From a virus: a stretch of DNA of 30,556 nt. The stretch is from positions 1 to 30,556 of the IMG/VR virus record IMGVR_UViG_3300042673_000164. The stretch is one strand, 5' to 3'. This document shows positions 1-7,244 of this stretch, piece by piece (positions within the stretch are counted from its first letter, which is position 1; each line of letters starts with the position of its first letter). A program made the position numbers and the translations under genes. The notes under the pieces were generated by a model. It was not told the DNA's origin. It ran no database searches and saw only the letters and a list, made by a program, of their open reading frames with translations.

Positions 1-1837
1 GGGGGTCGGGGGTTGGCATTTGGCGGGCTTGGACGGCTCGGGAGATTGTGGTTTTGCGGGCGAGTGTGATGCCTTGGGCTTTGGCTTGCCGGATGATTTC
101 GTTGGTTCCTAGTTCTTTGGGGTAGCCGAGTTCGTCTAAGCGTTTGGCTAGGGCTATCTCTTGGCTAGTGAAGCCTGTGCGTTCTTTGGTCTTGAGTCTG
201 ATGTTGATGGTGTCATCAAAGTCTTCAACGATGAGGTCGATGGTGTCTGGTACCCAGCCGATGCGTGTGTGGGTGCGTTTGAGTCTTAGGCCGTCATCGG
301 TCTTGGATAGTTGGAAGACGATGTCCACGTCATCGTTCTTAGCTGATGATCCTCGTTGCCCGAGTTTGGCGTTCTTGCCTGCGTGGTCGGTGCGCACACA
401 TGCTACGCCTTCACGCTTGAGGGCTAGGCCTGTGGTGCGGGCGAACTCACGGTAGGAGTCTGCTGAGTTCTCTTCACCGTCAATGGCACGTCCTGTGGTG
501 TCGATCACGACAACCTCAGCCTTGACCAGCCTGATGAGGTGCATCAAGGCTGAGGCTCCTTCTGGTGTATTGAGGGGTGGCAGTGAGGGGATGATGGCGT
601 AGTGGAAGTGGGATAGGTCGTCGTCTTCTGTGTAGCCGAATTGTTCTAGGCGTTCGTAGAGATCGGATTCAATCATTTCGTAGTCGAGATACAGACAGTT
701 GACTGGTGGTTGTGCTGCTTGGCCGAAGATCGGTTTGCCTGTGGCAAGAGCTGCTACCGCGTTGAGTGTGAGCCATGACTTGCCTGTCTTGGCTCCAGCG
801 AAGATGGCGGTCTGTCTGCCTCGGGCGATCAACGGTTTGCATATCCAGTCTTCGGTTGTGTGTTCTTGTGTCCAGAACTCTTTCCAGTTGACGAGCATGC
901 CTAGCATTTCGTCGCCGGTGGGGATGGGTGGTAGTGGTTCGGCTTGGCCGTTTGGGGTGGCTAGGTAGGCTTGGGCTGCTTGTTTCCAGTTGCCGTTGTG
1001 GTCTCGGGCGGCCATGTAGCCGAAGCGGTTGTATCCGCCTTCTGGTAGCCAGGGGATGCTTGAGGTGAAGACGATGAGTGCGTCGTTGCCGTTGTGGCCG
1101 ATGGTGGCTGAGGTTCCGTCGCGTGGGTCTTTGCCTGGTCGAACCCAGTGCTGTTCACCGTGTCGGTCAGTCTTTGCCAGTGTCCAGCCGTCTTTGGTAA
1201 GTAGTTCGTCCCATGTGGTTTGTGCGTTGTATCGGGCTGATGGGGTCGTTGGATCGTTCAGGAAGGTGTCTGATACGTCTTTGGGCTTCACCATTGCGGG
1301 TTGGCTGGTGAGGAGCGTTAGGAGCCACTGTGGTGCGTCTGCGGGCTTCCTGTCGTTGGGTGAGTGACCATCCTCCCATTCGTAGCGTTTGCCGTTCGGG
1401 TGGACGCTTGGGTGCGCGAGGACTTGGCCTCCAGCACCTCTGATATCGAGTCCTAAACCGAGCCGCGAGCCTGCATCATTCCTGATCTCTACTGGTGCAT
1501 AGAAGTACAGGTGTCGGCCACCAGTGCCGGTGATGGCTTCCACTGTGTCAGGTAACTTGCCGTATCGTTCCTCCAAATCATGCAAGGTGTCTGAGCCTCG
1601 GTACTGCTCACGATCATCCACATCAACCACAAACACCTGACCGTGCTGAGTGCGACCTGTAGCAATACCAATCCCAAAGGTGGCGTACTCCCCACCCCAC
1701 CAAGCCTTGATCGTGTCAACGTCTGTGGTGGCCTTAGTCTGCCAAGCCTCGATGCCAGGGTATTTGTGACCAGGTTTGATCGGGATAACCCTGATGCCCT
1801 TCTGGGCGTAGCTGAGCGCAATATCTAGTGTGTTCAT
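1..1837 (-). CDS. Prim-Pol primase/polymerase fused to RecA-type helicase (3' end cut by window edge)
   Basis: I read 612 uninterrupted codons from the ATG at 1837 to the window edge, so the C-terminus is missing. Residues 1-175 match the bifunctional primase/polymerase (AEP) fold: a D-x-D metal site at residues 72-74 (VVDVDD), the TGTGGRHLYF motif with His109, and LDIRGAGG at about 130-137 followed by AHPSVHPNGKRYEW. Residues about 330-560 are a RecA-like ATPase of the AAA_25/RepA type: Walker A GAKTGKS at 348-354, a LYLDYE segment near 382-387, and a hydrophobic strand ending in VVVIDTTGRA. Such fusions prime and unwind DNA in phage and plasmid replication; that role here is inferred from the family. 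The ATG overlaps the stop of the HNH gene as ATGA. Third-position base use changes sharply around 1400: codons upstream are mixed, those downstream mostly end in A or C. Confidence 0.9.
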   Translation of the reverse strand, partial: MNTLDIALSYAQKGIRVIPIKPGHKYPGIEAWQTKATTDVDTIKAWWGGEYATFGIGIATGRTQHGQVFVVDVDDREQYRGSDTLHDLEERYGKLPDTVEAITGTGGRHLYFYAPVEIRNDAGSRLGLGLDIRGAGGQVLAHPSVHPNGKRYEWEDGHSPNDRKPADAPQWLLTLLTSQPAMVKPKDVSDTFLNDPTTPSARYNAQTTWDELLTKDGWTLAKTDRHGEQHWVRPGKDPRDGTSATIGHNGNDALIVFTSSIPWLPEGGYNRFGYMAARDHNGNWKQAAQAYLATPNGQAEPLPPIPTGDEMLGMLVNWKEFWTQEHTTEDWICKPLIARGRQTAIFAGAKTGKSWLTLNAVAALATGKPIFGQAAQPPVNCLYLDYEMIESDLYERLEQFGYTEDDDLSHFHYAIIPSLPPLNTPEGASALMHLIRLVKAEVVVIDTTGRAIDGEENSADSYREFARTTGLALKREGVACVRTDHAGKNAKLGQRGSSAKNDDVDIVFQLSKTDDGLRLKRTHTRIGWVPDTIDLIVEDFDDTINIRLKTKERTGFTSQEIALAKRLDELGYPKELGTNEIIRQAKAQGITLARKTTISRAVQARQMPTPDP

Positions 1838-2217
1838 CCAATTACCTTGTGCCATTCGTCGTGGTGATGTTTACAGAGTCGAGATGTTGGCCAAAGGTCT
1901 GCATCTAGTTTGAACTTTCGTTTCGGCGCCCAGTGATGTGTCTCAACAAGATTGTGAGGTGAGGTGCAGCATTTCACTTCGCATGGTTTTACTTCGCATC
2001 GTGGGCATCCTTGACCGAGACAGAGTTGGCATCGTTCATCAATGACTTCATCAATGCTTTGACCCATGAACTCCCATTCGCTCATCGAGATGAACTGGGT
2101 TCTGCCATCGCAGTTGGTGCAGCGACGGTAGAGATGTGTGACGTTACGGTTGCAAAGACGCTGAACCCAATCTCCTACACAGTTGATGTTGCATTTCCTG
2201 CATCGGTACTCGTTCAT
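1834..2217 (-). CDS. HNH-type zinc protein
   Basis: This 127-residue protein begins with a zinc-ribbon-like part (CRKCNINC, then a CTNC pair) and has more Cys pairs in the middle (CQLCLGQGCPRC). The C-terminal third has the pattern ETHHWAPK followed by LWPTSRLCKHHHDEWH, which resembles the beta-beta-alpha-metal core of HNH nucleases (an HH start, then C-x2-HH and a final WH). The family cuts or nicks DNA in phage replication, packaging or homing. Which role applies here is not visible. The gene is coupled to its neighbours by ATGA overlaps on both sides: its start overlaps the stop of the HTH gene and its stop overlaps the Prim-Pol start. A structural DNA-binding role without nuclease activity is possible. 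Confidence 0.7.
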   Translation of the reverse strand: MNEYRCRKCNINCVGDWVQRLCNRNVTHLYRRCTNCDGRTQFISMSEWEFMGQSIDEVIDERCQLCLGQGCPRCEVKPCEVKCCTSPHNLVETHHWAPKRKFKLDADLWPTSRLCKHHHDEWHKVIG

Positions 2218-2444
2218 ACCTTCTCCAGATAGTCATCAAACCATTCAGGCCATATCTCAAACGGATGTTTGCCCAGCATGATTGCATAGCGGTCAGCCAT
2301 GTATTCGGTCAGTTTGCAGTCTTGGTTACGCCACCGGACAATCGTCGCTCGTTCCAAGCCGAAGATGTCAGCCATGAAGCTTGCGGTGGTGTCCGGTGGG
2401 AACTGTTCAATCAATCTGATCGCTGGATACTTCCAGCCCGACAT
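2214..2444 (-). CDS. small helix-turn-helix DNA-binding protein
   Basis: The 76-residue product reads as a compact HTH: an aspartate/alanine-rich first helix, then IFGLERATIVRWRNQ as a likely turn and recognition helix, and a C-terminal ADRYAIMLGKHPFEIWPEW segment typical of small actinophage Cro/excisionase-like proteins. It probably regulates the early genes or assists replication initiation, which is inference from size and fold. Its ATG overlaps the stop of the 104-residue gene (TGATG), and its stop is within the first codons of the HNH gene, so all three are co-translated. Confidence 0.65.
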   Translation of the reverse strand: MSGWKYPAIRLIEQFPPDTTASFMADIFGLERATIVRWRNQDCKLTEYMADRYAIMLGKHPFEIWPEWFDDYLEKV

Positions 2445-2758
2445 CAGTCGTTGACGTATTCGGTGTCGTGCTGATGACCGTAACTGGTCACTGAATCATC
2501 CACATCTTTGAATGCGTCTGCGAGCTGTGTGATCTCCTCATCGGAGAACAGGTTGACTTTAGGCACGATGCAGTAAGCCTGTTGCGCGTCGTGTGTTTCC
2601 ATGTCGAGCGGGTCGATGCCTGTGGCTTCGATGTGGTCTTGTACCACTCCAAGGATTGATCCGATTTGTGTGGCCGTGATGATGACATCACCTGGCAAGG
2701 TTTCATCCCAGTTGATCCGTATGGTTCCGAGGTGTGTGTTGATGTATATCTGTTTCAT
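2444..2758 (-). CDS. hypothetical early protein, 104 aa
   Basis: I do not recognise a family. The start is well supported: ATG at 2758 is preceded by AGGAGG with six bases of spacing. The product is acidic, starts with a short beta-rich segment (KQIYINTHLGTIRINWDE), and ends with a helical acidic tail (SDEEITQLADAFKDVDD) followed by a His-containing terminus. It heads the coupled group HTH-HNH-Prim-Pol, so a role in early regulation or replication is plausible but not shown. Confidence 0.65.
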   Translation of the reverse strand: MKQIYINTHLGTIRINWDETLPGDVIITATQIGSILGVVQDHIEATGIDPLDMETHDAQQAYCIVPKVNLFSDEEITQLADAFKDVDDSVTSYGHQHDTEYVND

Positions 2759-2767
2759 GAAGTCCTC

Positions 2768-3046
2768 CTATTGGTCTTCTGTGGGATGTTTTGGTTGGAA
2801 TGGTTCGCAGTTGAACCCGTATGACTTGCCTTTGCGTTTGCCTGCAACGCGATAGGTGATTGGTTTTCCTTTCCGTGTGCGTGAGTGTTGCTTCTTGTTG
2901 ATCAATGTTTCAAACACTTGGAGTGCTTCCCATTGTCGATCCATACCACCGTGAATGAGTGCCTGGCTTAGCAGGTCACAGCAGGTGCGCAGATTGAGAT
3001 TGTCCAATAGCAATCCGTCTGTATAGATTTTTTCTTGTCTGTCCAT
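2768..3046 (-). CDS. hypothetical early protein, 92 aa
   Basis: No family is recognised. The N-terminal half is helical and Leu-rich (LLLDNLNLRTCCDLLSQAL). The C-terminal half is very basic (TRKGKPITYRVAGKRKGKSYG), which would suit nucleic-acid binding. The ATG at 3046 has AAAAAGGAA about 8 bases upstream. It is separated from the 104-residue gene by only nine bases, most of which are that gene's ribosome binding site. Confidence 0.6.
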   Translation of the reverse strand: MDRQEKIYTDGLLLDNLNLRTCCDLLSQALIHGGMDRQWEALQVFETLINKKQHSRTRKGKPITYRVAGKRKGKSYGFNCEPFQPKHPTEDQ

Positions 3047-3065
3047 TTCGCAGGGTTCCTTTTTG

Positions 3066-3290
3066 TTAGTCGTCTTCTGTTATCTCAAACGATCTAGCGA
3101 TACGGTATTTCTCCGCAGCACTAGCCGATTCGAGGAGTCCGAGTGTAGTTGACGCGGTTTGGTTCTTCAGGGTTGTAATCCAGAATGATGGTTGACCTGC
3201 TGCACGTTGCACTGTTGCGATCACAACATAGGCATCGCACATGCCTTCGGTGCAGGCATCAATGTATTCTGCGATTGGGTCTTCAGTCAT
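3066..3290 (-). CDS. hypothetical early protein, 74 aa
   Basis: This small acidic protein is not recognised. It has a predicted helix-strand pattern, AYVVIATVQRAAGQPSFWITTL in the centre and a helical Ala/Ser-rich C-terminal half. ATG at 3290 follows a GAGGAGTGGAAG ribosome-binding region. It lies in a run of short genes between the SSB-like gene and the Prim-Pol. Confidence 0.55.
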   Translation of the reverse strand: MTEDPIAEYIDACTEGMCDAYVVIATVQRAAGQPSFWITTLKNQTASTTLGLLESASAAEKYRIARSFEITEDD

Positions 3291-3381
3291 CGTCTTCCAC
3301 TCCTCGATCTCCGCACAATGGTTTAGCAGGTATCGGCTGTCTGCACGGGCATGGGTTGTTACGCCTACCGAATGTCGTCAT
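3283..3381 (-). CDS. possible 32-aa Cys-containing micro-ORF
   Basis: An ATG at 3381 opens a 32-codon frame that fills the gap between the zinc-ribbon ORF and the 74-residue gene, overlapping the first by 17 bases and the second by 8. The product contains PCPCRQ and one more Cys and ends in an acidic tail (VEDDD). The upstream ribosome binding site is weak. Tight packing in this operon is the only argument for it, so it may be chance. Confidence 0.25.
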   Translation of the reverse strand: MTTFGRRNNPCPCRQPIPAKPLCGDRGVEDDD

Positions 3382-3550
3382 GAGCTTCGCTTGCTGTTCG
3401 ATACTCGCTGTGGCTTCCTGCCATCATGCGACCTTCTTGAGTGATAGCAATCCATGTTGGTGCGTCTGGATCACATAAGCAGCCGGTGACACGTTGCGGA
3501 TCATGACGGATCATTGAGCCACACTTCAAACATTTGGCTTGGAGAATCAT
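3365..3550 (-). CDS. small zinc-ribbon-like protein, 61 aa
   Basis: The product has CLKC at residues 7-10 and CLC at 24-26, a spacing that could hold one zinc ion in a ribbon. The rest is polar, with a Thr/Ile strand (PTWIAITQEGR). Start ATG at 3550 overlaps the upstream stop as ATGA, so translation is coupled. Zinc ribbons of this size often mediate protein or nucleic-acid contacts; the partner is unknown. Confidence 0.6.
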   Translation of the reverse strand: MILQAKCLKCGSMIRHDPQRVTGCLCDPDAPTWIAITQEGRMMAGSHSEYRTASEAHDDIR

Positions 3551-3711
3551 TGGGTGTCCATTCGTAACGCATGCAACATGCCATGCAGCTCGTTGACTGT
3601 GTCGGTCAGTCGTGCCACCTGCACTTCTAGGAGCGCAATGGTGTATCGCTGTTCAGCAATGGTGAACTCGTGGTCAATGGATTCTTGGTGCATTGTCTTC
3701 ATCCAAGCCAT
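3547..3711 (-). CDS. small coiled-coil protein, 54 aa
   Basis: The frame is open from 3756, but I place the start at the ATG at 3711 because it overlaps the upstream stop as TGATG, the usual junction in this genome. The longer version would add 15 residues and a 46-base overlap. The product is almost entirely helical with heptad-like Leu/Val spacing (IALLEVQVARLTDTVNELHGML). Function unknown. Confidence 0.5.
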   Translation of the reverse strand: MAWMKTMHQESIDHEFTIAEQRYTIALLEVQVARLTDTVNELHGMLHALRMDTQ

Positions 3712-3950
3712 CAGCGTCGTTCCATCAGGATCGGTGGTGACCAGGTTGAGTCCCATGCTGAGCCAGGTTTGGTGGCGACACGAATGAGGCCGTCTGAGTC
3801 GAGCATGACGAGGAGGTGGATGCCTCCGGCGATGCCTGCTGCTGTGATGTCGTAGTTTTGGATTTTGCCTACCCAGCGGGCTTCGCCGTCTCGATCTGCG
3901 AGAACGGTGACGGTGTAGGGCGCGTCTGGGAATGTGTCAGCTGCGGTCAT
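3711..3950 (-). CDS. hypothetical protein, 79 aa
   Basis: No family is recognised. The sequence looks beta-rich, with alternating hydrophobic residues (YTVTVLADRDGEARWVGKI) and a central Gly/Ala/Ile stretch ending in HLLVMLDSDG. The start ATG at 3950 overlaps the upstream coiled-coil gene by 14 bases, and the stop overlaps the next start as TGATG. Confidence 0.5.
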   Translation of the reverse strand: MTAADTFPDAPYTVTVLADRDGEARWVGKIQNYDITAAGIAGGIHLLVMLDSDGLIRVATKPGSAWDSTWSPPILMERR

Positions 3951-4119
3951 CGTAAGCCTCCAAATGTTTGTTGATTTCGCGCAGAAGGTTCAACTCGTAT
4001 TTGGTTTCTTCTAGTTCTTTTTTGACGGCTGCAAGTTCGCGTGACAGTTCCATGCCCATGCGACGTGATTCGCGTAGGTCTTGCGATAGGCCGTAGGTGC
4101 CTTGCTGATATCGGGTCAC
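3937..4119 (-). CDS. small coiled-coil protein, 60 aa, GTG start
   Basis: The product is a single long charged helix with coiled-coil spacing (LSRELAAVKKELEETKYEL, then NLLREINKHLEAY). It starts at GTG 4119, which overlaps the preceding stop as GTGA. Together with the neighbouring 70-residue and 54-residue coiled coils it forms a group of short helical proteins that could interact. That is inference. Confidence 0.55.
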   Translation of the reverse strand: MTRYQQGTYGLSQDLRESRRMGMELSRELAAVKKELEETKYELNLLREINKHLEAYDDRS

Positions 4120-4328
4120 AGTTCTGCTCCTTGGGCTAGGTAGACGCGGAGGCGTGAGATGTCTGAGTGGGCTTGGGTGAGTGTTGCTTTGCAGGCTTCG
4201 AGTTCTTTGAAGAGTGAGTCTGCGATGTCTTTGTAGTCGTTTCGTTGGTTGGTTACGAACTCAAGTGCTGTGTGTAGTTCGCCGACACGGATTTCTAGTT
4301 CGGCGAATTGTAGGGCTAGGTCGTTCAT
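4116..4328 (-). CDS. small coiled-coil protein, 70 aa
   Basis: A predominantly helical product with heptad-type spacing (LALQFAELEIRVGELHTALEF and LFKELEACKATLTQAHSDISRL). Start ATG at 4328 overlaps the stop of the 44-residue gene as ATGA. No enzymatic motif is visible. Codons end mostly in A or C, unlike the head genes. Confidence 0.55.
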   Translation of the reverse strand: MNDLALQFAELEIRVGELHTALEFVTNQRNDYKDIADSLFKELEACKATLTQAHSDISRLRVYLAQGAEL

Positions 4329-4459
4329 TTGGGTTTGCTCCTTTTGGCTAGTTCTAGTTTCAATGCTTCGATGGTTTTGAATAATCTTTCTTGGTCACCT
4401 TGTCCGACCCAACTGCGTTCTAGGAATTGGATGGCGTTGATGATGTCTTGTTTCGTCAT
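4325..4459 (-). CDS. hypothetical protein, 44 aa
   Basis: I choose the ATG at 4459 (MTKQDIINAIQFLERSW) rather than the longer open frame back to 4666. The upstream part of that frame is Arg/Pro/Ser-rich, overlaps the SSB-like gene out of frame and crosses the 4480-4526 hairpin. An AAGAAAG ribosome binding site lies just upstream. The product is helical with a basic tail (ELAKRSKPK). Function unknown. Confidence 0.55.
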   Translation of the reverse strand: MTKQDIINAIQFLERSWVGQGDQERLFKTIEALKLELAKRSKPK

Positions 4460-4479
4460 CTGGTTCTTTCTTGGATAGT

Positions 4480-4526
4480 TGCTCGACGGGATACCGGTGT
4501 TGGGGGTGGTGGTATCCCGCCGAGCA
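4480..4526 (-). other. 16-bp hairpin between SSB-like gene and 44-aa gene
   Basis: Arms 4480-4495 and 4511-4526 enclose a 15-base loop. In the minus-strand transcript all 16 positions can pair, one as G-U. Read from the plus strand, the same position would be an A-C mismatch, which supports a function in the minus-strand RNA. No U-run follows, so it is not a classical intrinsic terminator. A processing, stability or translation-control element is more likely. Confidence 0.6.
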
Positions 4527-4541
4527 GATCGGGTTATCGGT

Positions 4542-4940
4542 TTACCACATTGATTCGGAGTCGTCCTTGGCGGCTGCTTCCACTTTGGCTTTGAATAGTT
4601 TCGGTGCATTGAAGCCTTTCTTGGCTTCTCCGAGTCCTGTGAACTTGACTGACAGTGTGGTGCCAACCATTGTGGTGACTCCAGCTGCGGTTGCGGCCTC
4701 TCTTATCGCCTTCACCATATTTCCACGCGCCCACAAATTGCCAAAGCCGTCTGTAGTGGTAATGGTGAATACGAAGACGTAGCGGGTGTCGCCGTTGTCC
4801 CATGTTTTGATGTTGCCTGCTGGATCACGGTCTTCAAGCTTCTTCACCTCAATGACTTTGCCTGTAAAGCTGTCTCCTGGGTTATCGAACTTGAGGGCGG
4901 GATATTTGTTCCCACCTTCGCTGAGGAATATGTCTGTCAT
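4542..4940 (-). CDS. SSB-like single-stranded DNA-binding protein (OB fold)
   Basis: The 132-residue product resembles the actinophage SSB-like family: an N-terminal PALKFDNPGDSFTGKVIEV strand pair, a central aromatic beta segment (RYVFVFTITTTDGFGNLWARG), a helix (MVKAIREAATAAG) and another strand (GTTLSVKFTGLGEAKKG), consistent with an OB fold. The C-terminus is acidic and ends in DDSESMW, similar in character to the acidic tails that recruit replication partners in bacterial SSBs. ATG at 4940 overlaps the upstream stop as ATGA. Its neighbours are two nucleases and the replication helicase-primase, which suits a recombination and replication role. Confidence 0.65.
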   Translation of the reverse strand: MTDIFLSEGGNKYPALKFDNPGDSFTGKVIEVKKLEDRDPAGNIKTWDNGDTRYVFVFTITTTDGFGNLWARGNMVKAIREAATAAGVTTMVGTTLSVKFTGLGEAKKGFNAPKLFKAKVEAAAKDDSESMW

Positions 4941-5368
4941 GATGCTTTCTCCTGTATCTGGAAGTTGTTGGATTTTGGGTTGTAGATGAGATGCAGGTCG
5001 TCATCCTTGATTCGTGCGCAGATGCCTTTGAACAGCAGTGCTTGACGATGGTCAAGGTTGGCTAGTGCTTCTCCTGCTTTGGTGTATTGCTGTTTCGTGA
5101 TGTGCGAGCAGATGCCCACCACTAACTCTGCATCGTATTGTTGATCCAACATCAAACACAGGATGCCTGTGGCGATGTCGATTCTCCGATGAGATTTCAC
5201 TGCATGCAAGCCGATTGAGCGGCCTGCTGATGCAGATTCAATGATCAGGTCAATGTATTTCTGACGTGTTTGAGATGGTAGTCCTTCAATGGTTTGACGA
5301 ATGTGCCGGAGCGCAGTCATCTCATGATGTTGCACTTCGTAGATGGTGCCTTCGATGTCGTCGATCAT
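4937..5368 (-). CDS. hypothetical protein, 143 aa, replication/recombination module
   Basis: No family is recognised. The product is mainly helical, with an N-terminal amphipathic part (MTALRHIRQTIEGLPSQTR), a central hydrophobic helix (IATGILCLMLDQQYDAELVVG) and a polar C-terminus. The start ATG at 5368 overlaps the exonuclease stop, and the stop overlaps the SSB-like start, both as ATGA. Strict coupling between exonuclease and SSB suggests a recombination accessory role, which is inference from position only. Confidence 0.6.
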   Translation of the reverse strand: MIDDIEGTIYEVQHHEMTALRHIRQTIEGLPSQTRQKYIDLIIESASAGRSIGLHAVKSHRRIDIATGILCLMLDQQYDAELVVGICSHITKQQYTKAGEALANLDHRQALLFKGICARIKDDDLHLIYNPKSNNFQIQEKAS

Positions 5369-6516
5369 CCTGGGTACGCATCCTTCGGATTGTCAAAGCC
5401 TGCGATCTTGCGTGACTTCGGCTTCGGCTTCGTTGGGTCAGGTTCAAAGAACGGTGACGAATGATCTGCCTCAACACGCTCAATGGCTTTGATGAGCGCA
5501 TCCAGTTGATCGTTGTCGCAGTTCTGTAGTTTCGGCACATCAGATGGCCAAGCAAGGATGAGGAGGGCTTGAGCGTCTTTGCTGAGTGCGCTGATGCGTT
5601 GTTTCACCCACAAGGCTCGTGCTGTCATTGCGGTGTTACCTGATGCGATAACGCCTCCAGCCTGTGGCTTCGGACTGGCCACAGGCTGGTCGGCACTCCG
5701 CTTCTCTTCGGAGAACTTGTACGGCTTGAATAGGTCTTTGCGTTTGCGCCATTCACGGGTGGCGATTGACATGTTCAACGCGTTCAATCCTGCGACCAAG
5801 TCAACGCTGTAGAAGCTGCATGTTGCTTCTCCTGCTGGTAAATGGCAGATGATGCCTGTGGTCTTGTCGATGTCTGGGAGCGGTTTGCGTTCACCGGTAC
5901 GCCAGTCATAAATCCATTCGGCGTTCGCATAGGCGGCGAGTTGGACGCTGATTGATCCATAACTGTAACTGAGATCAGTTCCAGTCTTTAGGTCAAAGAT
6001 GACCAGACGACCGTCACGCAACTGCACGATGCGGTCAGCGGTACCCGCGTATTGAAGTTCATCGTTGATCAACAACACTTCAATCCACTCAGCCTGCATC
6101 CGCATATCCCACGCAGCTGTTGCCGCAACATACGTCTCAATATCGGCTTGCAATCCTTGCAAGATTTGCGGTTTCAAACCTCGATCAATTTGTTCTGTGA
6201 TTGCGTGGAGTGCAGTACCGAGATTGGCTCGGGAAAATGCGCCTGCTGCTTCAATCGCATCTTGCGCAATTTTGTTCATCTTGGAACGATCATCCAACGC
6301 GGTTGATGCTTGTGCAAGCAAGTCTGGTCGTTGAACAATGCCTGTCAACGCCATTCGTGTCTTCCAATCAGCAAGTGAACTGGAATCGTCCAAAGTTTTG
6401 GCGATCGTTGTCACTCGGGTGTAGCCAAGTTCTTTCCCTGTGTCAGGGTGTTGAATCTTGTATCGACCCCAGCGGTCTTTGGGTGCTTCCTCAGTGAGGA
6501 AAGTATCGGCGGTCAT
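5365..6516 (-). CDS. PD-(D/E)XK exonuclease (RecB/Cas4-like)
   Basis: I place the start at ATG 6516, with AAAGGAG ten bases upstream; the frame is open to 6564, but the extra residues look non-coding. In the resulting 383-residue protein the RecB-type nuclease motifs are in order: GTALH with His104, a GTADR aspartate at 161, the DLKTG motif at 175-179 (Asp and Lys), and the QLAAY motif starting at Gln192. A variable segment (about 260-290) precedes a helical C-terminal domain (330-380) rich in Pro/Lys at its end. The family processes DNA ends for recombination or repair. It is coupled to an unknown 143-residue gene and the SSB-like gene, a common phage recombination grouping. Confidence 0.8.
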   Translation of the reverse strand: MTADTFLTEEAPKDRWGRYKIQHPDTGKELGYTRVTTIAKTLDDSSSLADWKTRMALTGIVQRPDLLAQASTALDDRSKMNKIAQDAIEAAGAFSRANLGTALHAITEQIDRGLKPQILQGLQADIETYVAATAAWDMRMQAEWIEVLLINDELQYAGTADRIVQLRDGRLVIFDLKTGTDLSYSYGSISVQLAAYANAEWIYDWRTGERKPLPDIDKTTGIICHLPAGEATCSFYSVDLVAGLNALNMSIATREWRKRKDLFKPYKFSEEKRSADQPVASPKPQAGGVIASGNTAMTARALWVKQRISALSKDAQALLILAWPSDVPKLQNCDNDQLDALIKAIERVEADHSSPFFEPDPTKPKPKSRKIAGFDNPKDAYPG

Positions 6517-6594
6517 GTTGCAGGGACTCCTTTGTGTTTTGGGAATTATTGGAATGGTCACCATAGCAGAACAAACTGCTCTGGTCAGGTATGC

Positions 6595-6960
6595 CTACTT
6601 AGGGGGTGTATCAGGGTTGATCATCAAGTCAACAGTGGTCATGAGTTCAGCCCAAAGATGGGCAGGCATGATCGCATACCAGTCATCCACATCGGTAGAA
6701 CCACGCCTCTTGGCAATGACCAGACCAGTCCAAGCCTCAGCGTTCTCCATCTCCACTTCCAACTCACCAAGCCAACCAGGGATGTCAATCGACTTGCAGT
6801 TCTTCACCTCAATGCAAACGCCAGGGATGCCGTCGATATCGCCTCGATCATCCGTCCAACCGGCACGACTTCGCTCAGCATTCACCCAACCCCAAGTGCG
6901 CAACCACTTCGCCACAGCCAACTCAGCTGACGAACCCTTGCGCTTCTGTGGTGATGTCAT
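6595..6960 (-). CDS. PD-(D/E)XK Holliday-junction-resolvase-like nuclease
   Basis: The 121-residue protein carries the small resolvase/VRR-NUC pattern: KGSSAELAVAKWL with Glu13, then DDRGDIDG with Asp41, and CIEVKNCK with Glu51 and Lys53 as the E-x-K catalytic pair. Enzymes of this fold cut branched DNA or nick during recombination and packaging. The start ATG at 6960 overlaps the WhiB stop as ATGA, and GAGGAGAAG precedes it. An endonuclease with a different DNA substrate cannot be excluded. Confidence 0.75.
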   Translation of the reverse strand: MTSPQKRKGSSAELAVAKWLRTWGWVNAERSRAGWTDDRGDIDGIPGVCIEVKNCKSIDIPGWLGELEVEMENAEAWTGLVIAKRRGSTDVDDWYAIMPAHLWAELMTTVDLMINPDTPPK

Positions 6961-7244
6961 ATTCTTCTCCTCGGTTTGTTTGGTTTCCTACGGCCGCGTT
7001 CAACAGTAGTTGTCCCAGCCCACACACCGTACTCCTCGTTATCTAACGCAAACTGCAAACACGGTTTGCGCACTGGACACATCGCACAAATCTCTTTTGC
7101 TTTGCGTATAGATATTGATGAGCCTTCGTTGAAGAACAAGTCCAGCATCCCTCGACATCGGGCTTGGTCTTGCCATTTTGGTCTGTCAGGTCTGAAGACA
7201 CCTTCACCTTCAGACCACAGATCAACGACATGGCCGTTGCTCAT
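6957..7244 (-). CDS. WhiB-family iron-sulfur transcription regulator
   Basis: The 95-residue protein has the four Wbl cysteines at 30, 53, 56 and 62 (C-x22-CxxC-x5-C), the GVWAGTT turn at 73-79 and a basic C-terminal tail (RGRRKPNKPRRR) for DNA contact. WhiB-like proteins bind a [4Fe-4S] cluster and act with the primary sigma factor. They occur essentially only in Actinobacteria and their phages, which is the strongest host clue in the window. Phage copies can alter host or phage transcription. The gene is coupled by ATGA to the upstream membrane protein and the downstream nuclease. Confidence 0.93.
   Translation of the reverse strand: MSNGHVVDLWSEGEGVFRPDRPKWQDQARCRGMLDLFFNEGSSISIRKAKEICAMCPVRKPCLQFALDNEEYGVWAGTTTVERGRRKPNKPRRRI

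Noticed and set aside
1489-1821. Minus-strand 110-codon frame in the Prim-Pol region
   Set aside because: It is a shifted frame of the 612-codon Prim-Pol reading, which has all family motifs.
6565-6580. AGCAG-AACAAA-CTGCT inverted repeat between two nuclease genes
   Set aside because: A 5-bp stem with no other signal is expected by chance in a gap of this size.
6448-7009. Long plus-strand open frames opposite the nuclease genes
   Set aside because: They run opposite well-supported genes (resolvase, exonuclease start), show no ribosome binding site or domain, and reflect third-position bias of the true genes.
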